Positions 25,316 through 37,570 of a stretch of DNA of 64,000 nt are shown here, one piece after another (position 1 is the first letter of the stretch; each line of letters opens with the position of its first letter). This stretch comes from Gordionus sp. m RMFG-2023 (lineage: Eukaryota > Nematomorpha > Gordioida > Chordodea > Parachordodidae). The notes under the pieces are model-generated. The model had not been told where the DNA came from. It did not search any database and was given only the letters and a program-made list of their open reading frames with translations. Location of the stretch: the NCBI RefSeq assembly GCF_954871325.1, contig NC_088776.1, positions 12,090,052 to 12,154,051 of the forward strand. The letters run 5' to 3'. The translations under genes and the position numbers were made by a program.

Positions 25316-26793
25316 TTAAATAAAATAAGTATTTAGGTTTGGTCGGCGGGGCTTAATGACCCATGTATATATATATACATTTGGATCGACAAATTTTGAT
25401 TGATATTCTTTGTCGTAGGTAGAAGCCTTTTTTGGATCACCTGTGATTAAACGTAACCTTTGCCCTATTGTTTTGAATAATCTTAAGGCTTGGGGTCCAA
25501 ATAATCCACAGGTGTTTGTAACTACCGGAACAAACAAAAGATTATTAAGGTAGTTATATTTATTTGTTTTTGTATTTTCAGCTTTCGTGAATAAAAAGAT
25601 CTGGCAAAACGATCTACACATGTATAATCCCAAGCGAGGGGCATACCTTGGTTACAAGGGATTAGCGTCATTCAATAAGGGCTGAAGCCAGAGGGTCCCA
25701 GTGTAGAAAGAATATTGGATTTCAAGATTCTATTGATGATCGAATTGATGACATAGTGCCTGGATAATTTGTCTTTTGAAAAACGCCAGTATGGGGGGGG
25801 GGTGTCTAAGACTATCGATGACAGTTTCACAAGGGACTAGTGTTGTTAAATGGCTCATTTTGAGCCAATTTTTAAAAACGGCTAACTCAATATTTTATTA
25901 GAGAAAATATTATGCACGCCTTAAGATTTTGCTCATAGGTGACACAAAGGTTTGAACATCTATTAACGAAATCTCGAGGCTTAGATAATATTTTTCTAGC
26001 TAAAATATTAATTTAGCCGTTTTAAAATCGGCTTAAATCGAGCCGATTAACAACACTACAAGGGACACATGATGTCGGCGTTACGATTTCACAAAACGAA
26101 GACCTATAACTATTCTAAGTTCTTCGTTGGTTAATAAATAAGCCTAAATTAGAACTAGGTATAGTTTCTAATCATCGTAGCCAATGTGGCATATGGCTGA
26201 GGTTGGAATTATTTGATCCAGCAAAAGAGTCGTATTTTTGTCATTCTATATACTCGGGGTTGGGTTTAAGGGGAGAAAAAGCGATGGAGATTTTCCTTGA
26301 ACAGCTTTGAAGTATAAGTATTCAACGCAATGCTGTATCAATGGTAAATTCCAGTCTCTTTGTCTTAAATTTGGATATAAGCCGCTTGGAGAATCTTTGC
26401 TCCAGAGGGGTTTAATGCTGCCATATTATGTGGATTCGATAGTATCCAAGTCTCCATGTGTGTATAGAAATTTAGCAACTTAGGATAAAAAGGCTGAAAT
26501 GCCTAAGTGGGGAATGGATACCTATACCACCTAGCTTTGGTAGAGTATTTTTATAATGAACCTCAAGGTCTAATAATATTTCAAAGGACATGAAAATTGT
26601 TGATGAACTAAAGGATGTAAATTTTAGGAATGAATAAAAAATATTTAAATAAATAAAAAGCCTGATGAGCAAGTAAATGTTTTATAATATTTTTCATTCT
26701 ATTGAATTTGACAAGAAATTCATCTCTGAAATGAAATATAGCACTTTCACCTCCAATGGGTGAACCTAGGTGGGTAAATCTAGTTTTGTCCAC
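25316..26793 (-). pseudogene. Non-LTR retrotransposon (LINE) 3' part, decayed
   Basis: On the minus strand the order of blocks is FTHLGSPIGGESAIFHFRDE and HLLAHQAFYLFKYFLFIPKI (downstream of the RT core), then LPKLGGIGIHSPLRHFSLF, then MTLIPCNQGMPLAWDYTCVD, and finally NTCGLFGPQALRLFKTIGQR at 25316-25633. This series (LGxPxG ... HxAxFLLK ... LPxxxGGLGIRS ... DGxTLxPW ... LVWDxTCVD ... LGxFGPxA) is the post-RT region of a widespread invertebrate LINE. Frames are broken and a MITE is inserted at 25838-26058. I do not assign a clade. The RT core itself is not seen upstream. Confidence 0.75.
25838..26058. mobile_element. hAT-type MITE, TAGTGTTG family, exact 8-bp target duplication
   Basis: The left end is TAGTGTTGTTAAATGGCTC and the right end GAGCCGATTAACAACACTA. 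The exact octamer CAAGGGAC lies on both sides (25830-25837 and 26059-26066). It is inserted within the decayed LINE, so this MITE jumped after the LINE arrived. Confidence 0.93.
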
Positions 26794-27224
26794 TACAATA
26801 AAATTTTCAAGTGGGCAGTCCTATTCAAGAGTGTGATAAATTAATTTTAAAATAAATTTTTTAAAAAATTTATTAATTTAAAATTTTGTTTAAATGTCTG
26901 ATTGTGTTCACAAAAGGATATGCAACAATAATATAATTTCCCTTCCAAATAGATTTTCTTTTCTTAAATTGTAACATTGCTAGGTTTCATAATTTTGTAA
27001 CCATCAATTAATAAACCTATTTTTTAATGTTATATTTCTTTGCCTAGCACAATATATTTCATATTTTTTGCCCTCAAGTTGCTGGTAATATTTATATTTT
27101 TTTTTAAATTTTACTAAATTAGATCATAGAACTTAGTATAAGGAACGACAAAGACTTAGATTATTTTAGAATTATTTTTGAATAAACTACTAAATTAGTA
27201 ATCATTACTTACTAATAAGAAAAA

Positions 27225-27441
27225 TTTTGAGACCCGGCCCGGTTTTTTTAAAAATATATAATATTTATTTTTAATTTTTATAGAATAATGGCGATTTCAA
27301 ATATTTTATTTTAAAATATACAGCCTGGCCCCGATATTTATTTTAAAAAAAATTTCAGGCCCAGTATATTTAAAAAAAATTAAAATACGTCCAAGCATAA
27401 CCCCGACCGGGCTTAGGGCTGGGCCTGTAGGTCTCTAATAA
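27225..27441. mobile_element. hAT-like MITE, GGCCCGGCCC family, third copy
   Basis: The interior TAATGGCGATTTCAAATATTT and the right end GGCTGGGCCTGTAGGTCTCTA match the copy at 24013-24256. The left end is truncated to GAGACCCGGCCCGG. The complement of the right end, TAGAGACCTACAGGCCC, gives the clearest family terminus. Confidence 0.6.
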
Positions 27442-27608
27442 ATATATTATTCTTTTTTTCGTAATTATTTTTTTATATAAATAAATTGTATATTTTTTCA
27501 AATAATTGATTATTATAATTATTATATCCTAATTTTTTTTTTATTAAATAAATGAGTTTAGTAAATTATTAAATGCGTTTATGAGACTTGCTAATAATCC
27601 GTCAAGAA

Positions 27609-28541
27609 TGACGGGGTTGAGGGGTAATTAGTTAGTTTGTATATATGGTACTAAATATGCTTTATATTAAAATTTAGGAGAAAAAGAGGTAAAGTTGTAG
27701 CAATGTAACCCGTGAGCATTAAGGGTATTAGAAATATCAAAATTTAAATTTGTGATAGGAATCATATTGGGTATTAAAAATAGAAATGCTTGAAAATTTT
27801 TTAATTTTAAATATGGACCAGACATTGGCCTGAATTTTTTTTTTCTCAAACCTGGCCAATCCATAATAATTTTGTAATTTTTTCCCAAGCCTGGAGATAG
27901 GGAAATCTCTGAAAACCATATTGTTGGAAAATTTTCTCAAGCCCACCAAAGACCATAATAATTTTGTTAGTTGAGAACTGAAATAAAATATATAAAAGTC
28001 AAAATTCATTTAAAATAAAATCAGAATATGAAAGTTGCATGGGCTTGGTTTTTAAATCAGGCTTGGCGATTTCTGCAAAAAATAAATTTCAGGCCAATGT
28101 CTAGCCCATATTTAAAATTAAAAAATTTTCAAGCATTTATATTTTATACAATATGATTTCTATCACAAATCTAAATTTTATTCTAAATATAAAATTAAAT
28201 TTAAGACATTCAATAAAAATAAATGGCAAAATTTTATGAAAGTTGCATGGGACTTGGTTTTTTGATCAGGCCTGGCTATGTCTGCAAAAAAAAATTCACG
28301 GCAATATATAACCCATATTTAAAATTCAAAAATCTTAAAGTATCTCTATTTTAAATTTTATCAAATATGATTTCCATCACAAATTTAAATTTTGATATTT
28401 CTAATACATGCTCACGGTATACATTGCAACAATTTTACCTTTTTTTCTCCTAAATTTTAATATTTATATAAAATTTATTAATAAAGTATATTTAGTACCA
28501 TACCATACACACAAACTAAATAATTACCCTTCAACACGTCA
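27609..28541. mobile_element. Long-inverted-repeat MITE, about 930 bp
   Basis: The left end TGACGGGGTTGAGGGGTAAT and the complement of the right end (TGACGTGTTGAAGGGTAAT) match, and the inverted similarity runs for about 280 bp (27609-27890 against 28260-28541). An extra direct copy of the inner right arm lies at 28040-28180 (TGGTTTTTAAATCAGGC, then ATGATTTCTATCACAAATCT). No transposase or clear target duplication was found. Minus-strand ORFs here come from the repeat arms. Confidence 0.75.
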
Positions 28542-28764
28542 GCTAGTATGGTAATAAACTGCAGAATTTTAAAAATATCTGCTATTAATAATATATATAT
28601 AATTAATATTTTCAATTTAATTATATTCAATTTGGTGCATGCTTAAAACATGCGACTTTGAAACGATTGGTTTTTGGTTCGACTCTCGTAGAGAGCAAAA
28701 AAATAACATTTACATTAGGAAGATACGAAAACGATCATGTTTTGATTAAGGAGATTATATATAT

Positions 28765-28909
28765 TAGATGTATAAAGTAACTTAGTAACTAGTTACTTTT
28801 GTAATATAATTGTAACTAATAATTAGTTACATTTGTAAAATTGTAACTAGTTACCAATGTAACTAGTAACGTAACTAGTTATATTTCAAAGTAACTTTTA
28901 ACAACACTA
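28765..28909. repeat. GTAACTAGTTAC-rich MITE, right-end copy
   Basis: Palindromic GTAACTAGTTAC words end in AAGTAACTTTTAACAACACTA, the complement of the start of the copy at 24925. The two are separated by 4 kb and have different flanks, so I treat them as independent truncated copies rather than two ends of one element. Confidence 0.55.
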
Positions 28910-30089
28910 ATATTTTCCCCTTAATTTTTTGGGAAATATATCAAATTTTTTTTAAATATTTTGGGATAAATAGAACTCTATAAAAAATATTCCGATACAT
29001 TTCCTCCCTCCTTCCATCTCATACCCCATTCAAAAATATGAAAGTAATTTCATATTCTAGGTTCGCAGGTTTTCATGGCCTTGCAGAAAGTAAATTATTT
29101 TCCTAAAAAAGATTTTATCCTCAAAAATTTAAGCTGTCTATTTTTTTACCCTTTTTGCCATTGTAAATCCTAATATTTATCGATACTTTCCTATTAATAT
29201 CATACGTTCTTCAAATGTTTGATGTATTACCACAATTTCCTTATAATTTATACTTATTTTTTCAAAAAAAAAATTCCTTTATATTGTCATTATTTATTTT
29301 ATAAAATCATAATCGCCTAGCGACCTAATTTCATATATAATTTTCCCAATATTGGAATTTATTGTTGCGTAGGGGAGGGGCTTATTTCAACTTCACCTAT
29401 TTGATAAAATAATATCGCAGTAATAAAGAGGAATTAATTTACATTTTTTCCCAAATAAAATATGAAAGAAAAAGAAAATTAAGCCTATTTTCTGTTAGTG
29501 GGTGCGGTTATTTATTCATTATTTAATCATTTTATTAGATAAATTATTTATAATTTTGATAAAAGGACGCCTAGAATGGTTACAGAGTCATAACAAATTC
29601 AACATCAACAGAGGCTTTTGTTTACCTTGGATATTGGCTATGAATTTCGAAGAATAGCTATGAGATTATTCTGGAAAATAACTAGTAAGCAATAAAATTT
29701 TGATAATTCCCAAATAAAGTTTAAGTTGCGCCTTTCAATTTAAAATTTTGCTAGACATTTTATGATTGAATTAAAATTTGGATTAGAAAAAAAGGAAATA
29801 AGAAAGCTAATTTATTTATTATATGCCACCAGTATAAAGGTAAATTAATTATGCAATAAAATCTCTAGCGCATGATGAGCAGTGGTGTATTGCTTAAAAA
29901 TTTGGCGGGGAGAGGGGTGCTACGATTTTTATTTTATATATTAAAAGATATGATATATATTATAAATTTTTTTATTATGAATATGAAATAATATTATATT
30001 TTAAAAATAAGATAACAAAATCCCACCGATAGCTATAGAAATTTTAAAAAATATAAATATGAATTTAAAAAAATTCCATGAATCTTTCA
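28910..30089. other. Intergenic DNA, no gene seen
   Basis: Stop-rich on both strands. The words GCAGTGGTGTATTGC and TTTGGCGGGGAGAGGGGTGC at 29878-29922 look like a transposon terminus of the kind that carries G tracts elsewhere in this window. Confidence 0.3.
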
Positions 30090-30503
30090 TTACTTCGTGT
30101 TCTTTGGGCTGTTCATCTTTGAAAAGATTTCATTCTCCCGCAACCATTCATTTTCCATATTTTGATACATGGATCTGGAATCTATGCTGATATCGAAGAC
30201 ACATTAATATTTATGAACATTAAATTTGGCAAATTATTTACTTTTAAAGTGCTCGAATATCTACCAGATCAAAATCACAAGATGAAAGCCCCTTTCGGCA
30301 TAACTGCAGGATAAAGTATCTACTTAAAGAATTTTGTAAATTTATCATTAGAAATATCTTCATCGATAAGTTTTTTAAGCTCAGAAATCGTTTCATATTC
30401 ATTTATTTTGAATTTTTGGTAGCTTCTTCGCTTTTCGCCAAATCGCGCATCAATGTTCTTAGGCCAATTTTTTTTTGAATAAACAGTATATCGGAAAGAA
30501 TTT
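30090..30503 (-). CDS. Two 3' exons of an unrecognised gene
   Basis: Exon 30503-30324 has acceptor TTATTTTAG and donor GTAGAT. It joins in phase across a 137-bp intron to the terminal exon 30186-30090 (acceptor GATATCAG, stop at 30090-30092). The joined frame gives 91 residues after a split codon. It contains NWPKNIDARFGEKRRSYQKF and ISELKKLIDEDISN, ending MNSPKNTK. The charged, helix-like composition, the matching splice phases (180 and 97 nt) and the stop position argue for a real gene. The upstream exons were not found and no family was recognised. I cannot say what it does. Confidence 0.45.
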
Positions 30504-31967
30504 CTAAAATAATAAAAATTTTGATTCAAATCATTTTAGCCTCTTTTTCAAAGCTATTGCTTAAACGGGACTGCCAGTATTTTTTAGAATAATTATATAA
30601 ATTGGTCTATTTTTTTTATCTTTATAAATTTTGGATTTTTTTATTAGTATATTTATAAAATAAAAATGTAATTTCTGAACCGAGGGATATATGCAAATAC
30701 TTACTTACATACAACGTCTCCGTGAAAAAGTGGTAGGCGCGGGGGGGGGAAGTAAGGAAAATAGTCACTATTTGTTGATTAAAGATAAAATTAACTGGTA
30801 AAAAAAATTAAATTTATTAATAGATATTCATTTCTCATTCATTCACAAATAACATTTTAGTACATGTTGAAGCTGTATACGCTTTTGGCTAATGTTTAGA
30901 ATACTAGAAACAACTAGTTGATTATTATTAACTACTGTTTATTTATTATTCCTGACCTAAATAATCATGAGGTCTATGAGTATAATTAAAATTATTTGAA
31001 ATTTATTAATGATGGCTCATTATAAGATTTTTCAAATTAGTATCAGGGGGTTTGTACATCACAATGGGTGGGTAGGCTAAATATGTCTGGGGAAGAGCGC
31101 GAATTTTTTTAGGGGGTAGGGGTTAAATTTAGAAGGAGTTTGCTTCCAATAAATTATCTATCATGTAGACGCTGCCTACATTATATTTTATTGTCAACAT
31201 GTTGTGGTTTATTTTTTTAATAGTCAATCAAAAATGTATCATTGGCAAAAGGACACCGAAAATATTCAAATTTTTATTTCTTTCAAAGAATATTTATTAA
31301 TCTTAATAACTAATAACCTACTTACTTGAAAATTATAGATTCCTACTTATACTTTATTAAATTTGGATAACTCTTGCCTTATCGATCCTTAGAGTCGAAA
31401 AAATTCGCAGACAAGAGTTTTTTTTTTCAAAATTGCGCTATTCTTTAAATTTCAGTCTCGAGTGAGGCTATGATGATAGTTTTCGCTTAAAAATTCGGTT
31501 TAGCCATTTTAGAGTTGGCTCAAAACCTGCTAAAATGGAACTATTTCTCATCAATACTTGTCGATGGTGAATCTTCTCTACTTTAAATACAGTAGAAACG
31601 TCGGTGATTTCAAATTTATATAAAAATATTGAAAATAAAACTTTTTACTTCTCTATTTTCTATGGCTCTAAAAAAATATGAAAATTTTTTTTTATAACAA
31701 TAATAAAGAGAAAATTTTTGGCAAGGGGAGGGGGCTCAGTCCATCCTCAAAATTTGGAAAGGGGGCTAAAAAATCAAAAATAATTAGCGAACCCCCCCCC
31801 CCCCCCCTCCCAACGAAATACATTTCCACATGTATCTAGCCTCCAAGAGTGAATTCTATAATAAACAATTACAGTAACCATTTTACAAATTTTGAATAGT
31901 AATTTTGCAGAAACGTTAATGAATACTTTTTTTAAAAAAAACACTATATTACTATTATAAATTTATT
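30504..31967. other. Intergenic or intronic DNA with G and C tracts
   Basis: No exon was recognised. A 9-G run lies at 30741-30749 and a 16-C run at 31792-31807. The segment 31700-31815 starts with a G-rich word (GGGGAGGGGG) and ends in the C run, like inverted transposon ends. A fragment resembling the TAGTGTTG MITE interior lies at 31455-31560. Confidence 0.35.
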
Positions 31968-32046
31968 TTAGCCGTTAAAAGATCGAAGTTGGCCCTTTGC
32001 TTGCTTTTTCTCACGTTTGCGTTTTTCTTCCATTCTTGGTTCATTT
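31968..32046 (-). CDS. Possible terminal exon of an unrecognised gene
   Basis: After a TTTGTAAG acceptor the minus strand reads NEPRMEEKRKREKKQAKGQL, then RSFNG and a stop at 31968-31970. The strongly basic, lysine-rich tail is unlike chance translation of this AT-rich DNA and resembles the tails of nuclear or nucleolar proteins, but no family could be named. The upstream exons were not found. It is on the same strand as the exons at 30090-30503, but it has its own stop and would belong to a different transcript. Confidence 0.3.
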
Positions 32047-34782
32047 CTTACAAAGGTAACGGTTTAATAAATTTTTTTGATCCTTTATTTTAAATATATT
32101 TTTTTATAATGAGCACTTGATGGATAAAAGGGATTCGATTAATTTTTTAAGTTGGAAAAAATATTAATACCCAATAGGAATATAATTATAAATCACTTGT
32201 TTCTTAGTTTTTAACCACCGACTCTTATAATAATGGAGCAGGAGAATAAAATTATTATCGTCAAAATCTCAATCAAATTTGCGAAATAAATACTATAATA
32301 AAAAATATTGCCAGTTAAATATACCATTTTTTTCAAAGCGGTTTTCTAAACATTTGATTTTTATAAACGATTAAATGGCGCCTAACCATAGACTTGAACT
32401 AATGTTGGAAACATGCATATTCTGTCTGGGAATGGCCTAAATCAGAGATTTGATCATAATACATATTCTATATCATATTTAAAAAGTTGTTGGCCCATTC
32501 CTCGCTAACTCAGAATAGTTTCTTGTCACATCTTTTAAATCAAATATAAAAATTTAACAATGGTTAGTTATGTTGCGAGGATTAATATAATCGAAATTTT
32601 ATTATTCCAGCTCTGTTAGTTCCGCTGATATGAGCATTTAAAATGTAAAAAAAAGATTCGCTGCTCAATTTGTATTACACATAAAAATAAATTCATCGAA
32701 AAATATAAATGATAAAGATCTTAAGTGTCATTAGATAGCACTTAAAGCCTTCTATTTTTAAAATGCTGTAATGTGCCATATTTCAACAAGTTCACAGGTA
32801 AAATTTACAAAATAATGGATTCTTGATAATTTGCCATTTCGCTGAGTATTAAAACTTTGGCATCCAAGATGAAGCCTGAGACCTTCATTGGGTAAATTCC
32901 TAAGCAACCATCCATCCAATGATCACATATTTTTAAAAATTCAGAAGTGTTAATAAAGTTAATTATGTAATAATGTCAGAATCATTAAAAATGACACAAA
33001 ATATTGGTCTTCTTCATTTATATTTTTAAAGTATTCTTTATTTTATTTTTATGCTTTGCTAAATTAAGCAACGCTTTATTTTTTTAACACTTTAATGTCC
33101 TGAACTAATAGAAAAGGATGGGACCATAAAATATTTTTGCATTTATCCTCACAACATACCCAACAATTCTGCCTAATTTTATTTGATTGGAAAGATGTTT
33201 CCGAAAATAGATCTTTTTTTATGGCTACACCTATCCATAATTAGGATAAATCCAGATAAAATATTGATATCTTTATTAGTTAATCAAATTTAAATAAAAA
33301 ATGATTTTTATTTACTAGTTCTCTTTAATAAAAACAATAGACAAATAAAAAATACACATTTTGGTAATTTTTCCTTTATATTAGTTAATTAATATACTTT
33401 CATTATTATAACTTTAAAACATTAAACATTTTTATTTTATAACGACATTTTTTTATGGGAGTTATGAATATTTATTTCAAATTAGTTCAAAGTTAAAATA
33501 AATTCATAAAATCAGTATCGGTTAAAAAATATCGGCCCATCCGATATTTTCTCTAAAAGTCCTCTATCAGCGCATATCCGATACCGATATTTAATATTGG
33601 TGCAGTCTATGTTCGATTTATAAAATGACCCGATTAATATTTTAGTCAAAATAATAATGTAAGCTTAAAGATATATTGGTCATAGTGTCAAATCTCGAGG
33701 CTTACATAATATTATATTGGCTAAAATCTTAATCCGACGGTTTAAAATCGACACGAATCGAACTTTTTAACATTACTAGTACAGTCCTACTTTTTTTAAT
33801 TCCGATTTGTAATGGAAGGGCTCTGTTACTTGTAGCTTATAATTTAAAAAAAAACGAATAACAACTATACTCACAGCCTTTCAAAGCTTAACGAAATTTT
33901 TCCGTATAAAAAAAGAAGAAAAAGAAGTGTATATATATGGTTTATAAAATATTCATTTTATATTATGAATAGGTGGCTATCAAATCATTCAACCAACTCA
34001 CCTAGAAATACCTCGATTAGGCCAGCACTTCTCTACGCCTCTAATAACACGTTAAAATCCTTTATACCTATTGATTTTTTTTAAACAATTAATTCTTATT
34101 ACCATTTTATCTATTTATGATAAACGGATCTACTTATCGTCGGCCGAGTATTATAATTGTTCTATATCCAATTTATTTTTCAAAATGCTTTTATTTTTTT
34201 GATAAATGAATTTTTCGGTACTTTATTCGTATTTACAAATTGGTATCTCCTATCTAAAATACAAGAAATACTTCATTTTTTAAATGTTCTGAACAATTTT
34301 TTCTAAAAATGGATATAGAATACTACTATATTACTCATCCGGTGTTATTATTAAATGATATTCGTTAAGTTTGAAAATGATGCACCATATAAAATCATAC
34401 TTTACAAAGTAGAAAAAAATGTTACATACTCATTTTTTAGCCCATACCGATGCTAGGGTATATCAGCTGATACCGTAAAGTATCAGTGGCATATCCGAAT
34501 AATATTTACTACATTTTGCAATTTTTAGTTCGAACTAGAGTTTAGAATCAGGCTTCAAAACCCTCCGAGCGACGAGACAACCTATCTAGGAACGGGTACC
34601 TGGAAACCCTATTTTTTTTTATAAAAAAATTATTGAAACCAATCCATTTAAAAATTTTTGGAAACCGGTTTCATGAACCGGTTCTAACAAAAGTGCAAAT
34701 AATTGTTCAAAATATTGCCCCATTCTTTTTAGCAGTTTATAATTTATTAAATTTTGGAATTATCTTTTGATTGCGTTAACAG
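32047..34782. other. AT-rich DNA with a decayed MITE, no firm gene
   Basis: A worn copy of the TAGTGTTG-type MITE lies at 33612-33780 (AATCTCGAGGCTTA, TTGGCTAAAATCTTAAT, end TTTTTAACATTACTA). On the minus strand at 32770-32910 there is an open stretch reading RNLPNEGLRLHLGCQSFNTQ with no known relative. Nothing else can be supported. Confidence 0.35.
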
Positions 34783-36297
34783 CAGAGTTGTTAAAAGATA
34801 CTTTTTAAATGGATCTAGATACAGATACAGATACATAGTCTCAAAAGTTATCTAGATACAGCGTCTAAAAAGTTATCAAGATACAGATACATTTTTTTAT
34901 GCTCTTATAGGTTTGCATAAACCTAAATTAATATTATATTGTGAAAATTCATGAAATGAGCTAAAAATTTATTGACGCGATATAACATTTATCAGAATAT
35001 AACTAAAATTATAATTTTAATATAATATATGAAAATATATGATTAAATAATTATTAGATTTCAGTAATAAAATATTTTCAAAATTTTGATCATTTAGGCA
35101 TCCTCGTTTATCTGTGAAGACATTTTTAGCAACACTAAATAGTCTTTCCACAGGGGCGCTTGAAGGAATTGTAGTGTTATATTTAATAAATAACAATTTT
35201 ATATCAGTTCTTTAAAAATGCTAAAATCTCTACATTTATTTTTGAAAAAGTTATTTAAAATTTGTTGATTATCAAAATTTAAATCATTATTAGAAATTAT
35301 ATCTGCTGTAGGGTACTGAAAAAAATCTGAAATTAAATTATTTGTTTTTTTGGTAGGTTATTTGCTTGCAGTCAGTTGATGACTTTGATAATTCACCAGC
35401 TAATCTTTGTATCAATTGTTTTCTTTTATAATGGCTGCATGCCATCTATAATAAAAGCAATAATTAAATCATCTAAAGTGCCTTGAGTTAAAGTCAAAGG
35501 TCTTTTAGGAAAAATATTATTGGAGGATGAGCCTTGCCAATATTTTCTTTAGTATTTTATTTTCCTTCCCCTTTTTTATTTTTGTTAACAAGGTTGGATA
35601 TTTTCTCTTAAAATTTTAATTAGAATTTTAAATATATAATATCTATACCCTTATGTGCTTCACGATATTGCACGTTGGTCATACTGACGGATATTTTTGT
35701 ATTTTTAGGTAGACACGGCAAACCTTTTACCATCAGAGAATTAATTGTTTTCTTTGTTTTGAGATATTATTTTAAAATATGCTCAATTTGGCCATGGTAA
35801 AGCAATAGAACTTGTTGCTTCCTCTTCTTCATCGATATAGATCTAAATAAATATATAAACTTAAAAATTTAGTTATAAAAAAAATAAAATTTACCATTTC
35901 CATATTGTAATATTAAAATTTGTATGGTTTATTGATAAACTCGGACATAATATTTAAATTAATGAATATTTATATATATTTTTTATATATAAGTTTTAAT
36001 ATTTTATGTATATATAATTCTTTATTATAGTATTAATAAATATTAATATATAATATATATATATTTATTTATTTCATAAGCTCGTATGAAATAAAATAAA
36101 TTTTACAGTCAAATATTTTTATTTATAATAAAAAAAGGGGTATATAAAATGTATCTTAAAAAGTATCTAAAAACAGATACAGATACCTCTAAAAAATATC
36201 TAGATACAGATACAGATATCTTTCTAAAAAATCTATCTTGATACAGATACTACATTTTTATATCTAGATACAGTATCTAGATACTTTAACAACTCTG
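34783..36297 (-). mobile_element. hAT element, 1.5 kb, exact 8-bp target duplication
   Basis: The ends CAGAGTTGTTAAAAGATACTT and AAGTATC-type sequence closing in TTTAACAACTCTG are inverted repeats. The exact octamer GTTAACAG flanks both sides (34775-34782 and 36298-36305). The subterminal regions carry many AGATACAGATAC repeats on both sides, which in hAT elements are often transposase-binding sites. The interior encodes a shortened transposase on the minus strand. The surrounding sequence (GAACCGGTTCTAA at 34675, GAACCAACCAGAGTCAC at 36370) may itself be an older repeat that was the target. Confidence 0.92.
35080..35740 (-). pseudogene. hAT transposase fragments inside the 1.5-kb element
   Basis: From the amino side: LPKNTKISVSMTNVQYREAH (near a BED-type finger region), SNNIFPKRPLTLTQGTLDDL and IIAFIIDGMQP (the transposase entry region), then TTIPSSAPVERLFSVAKNVF and TDKRGCLNDQNFE (C-terminal dimerisation motif, SxAPVERLFS). 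The catalytic middle is largely missing and frames are broken, so the element is non-autonomous. Confidence 0.75.
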
Positions 36298-36305
36298 GTT
36301 AACAG

Positions 36306-37376
36306 AGTTTGCAAACTGGTACCCTCTGAAGCGTGTCAAATTTAAGTGCCATAATCACTTTTCGATATTTTGGAACCAACCAGAGTCACTTTTTTAAAAA
36401 AAATCAGAACTTGAATCAGAACCTTTTTTGATCCAGGTTTTAAAACATTGAGTTAAGTCTATTGTAATTCCAACATTATTATTCTTGCAGTTATTATTAA
36501 TCCATTATTTAGTATACATAAATATTATCAAAATGGATGATCTTATAACTAAAATTTAGAAGCTCGTACGACCAAAATAAACAGGGCCCCATGTATTAAT
36601 ATGCGGTGTAACGGTTCCGAGATACCTTATAAGGTTATATCTGGAGACAAATTGGATCAACATCCATTCGTGTGCATCGATGAACAAACGTATAAACTTA
36701 AATTTATTATTACGCTACATATAAAATCAACGAAGCCTCTATTACTCTAATTAACTAGCCAATTTTTATAAACCTAATATATCCAATTTGATCTAAGATT
36801 ATTTACGAAGCAAAAGATATATAGTTTTAAATATTAGATGGGGGGGGGGGGGTATTTTAAATTTTCCAAATTTAGTGAACTTGAAAACCACGAATTGCAT
36901 AGTTATAATAATATAATTACAACAGGAATTTTCAATTGGGGTAAACAGGAGTGGGGAGGGGCGGGTAATTGTTTTTGTTAGCAATAAATTTCGTTTTAGA
37001 CAAATAAAGCTAAAATTGTTTCTATATTCAGGCTGAGTGTTATAAATAAGATTTATTAGCAAAAACTAGTTTTATATATCTTTTAACATTGACGCAAACC
37101 ATTATGTTTTTAAAATTATAAATGGTTAGCAATTTTAGAAGATGTGAAAAGTAGAGTCTAGTTTTTGCTAATAATAGAGGTCTCACCCACAAATTTTTAA
37201 ACCAATAATACTAGTTTAATACGATATCCATTTTAGAATGTGATTTAAGGAATATTCTGCATCATGTTAGTTAAATTTAGACAATTGAATTTTTGTAAAT
37301 TACTAATTTATATAATATTAGCTTATTTTTTTTATAATTACAATTTACTTCTAATTATAATTTTAAAAATATTTAT
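36306..37376. other. AT-rich DNA with a pure G tract
   Basis: A run of 13 G lies at 36840-36852. No coding sequence, RNA gene or element boundary was recognised. Confidence 0.35.
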
Positions 37377-37570
37377 TTAGTGTTGTTAAACGGCTCAATT
37401 TTTAAAAACGGCTAACCCAATATCTTAGCCCAAAAAATTTTACTCAACCCTGGAGATTTTGCTCAGAGATGGCTGAATGATTTGTACAACTATTAACGAA
37501 ATCTTGAGGCTGCTTAATAGGCTAAAATCTTAATTTTAAATTGGCTAAATCGAGCCGTTTAACAACACTT
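37377..37570. mobile_element. hAT-type MITE, TAGTGTTG family
   Basis: It starts TTAGTGTTGTTAAACGGCTC and ends AAATCGAGCCGTTTAACAACACTT. The flanks ATATTTAT and ATATTTAC differ at one position, a probable 8-bp target duplication. Interior words GATTTTGCTCAGAGATGGC and AACGAAATCTTGAGGC match the family. Confidence 0.82.

Noticed and set aside
27667-28009. Minus-strand ORFs of 73 and 90 residues
   Set aside because: They run along the arm of a long-inverted-repeat MITE, and the same words recur in the other arm in noncoding form.
28637-28705. Possible tRNA or tRNA-derived SINE (GGTTCGACTCT B-box-like word, CATGCGACTTTGAAACG)
   Set aside because: A B-box-like word is present, but I could not build an acceptor stem or a convincing A box. 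At best it is a SINE or tRNA scrap.
24925-28909. One 4-kb transposon bounded by the two GTAACTAG segments
   Set aside because: The flanking octamers do not match and the interior is a mixture of unrelated elements, so two independent truncated MITEs are more likely.
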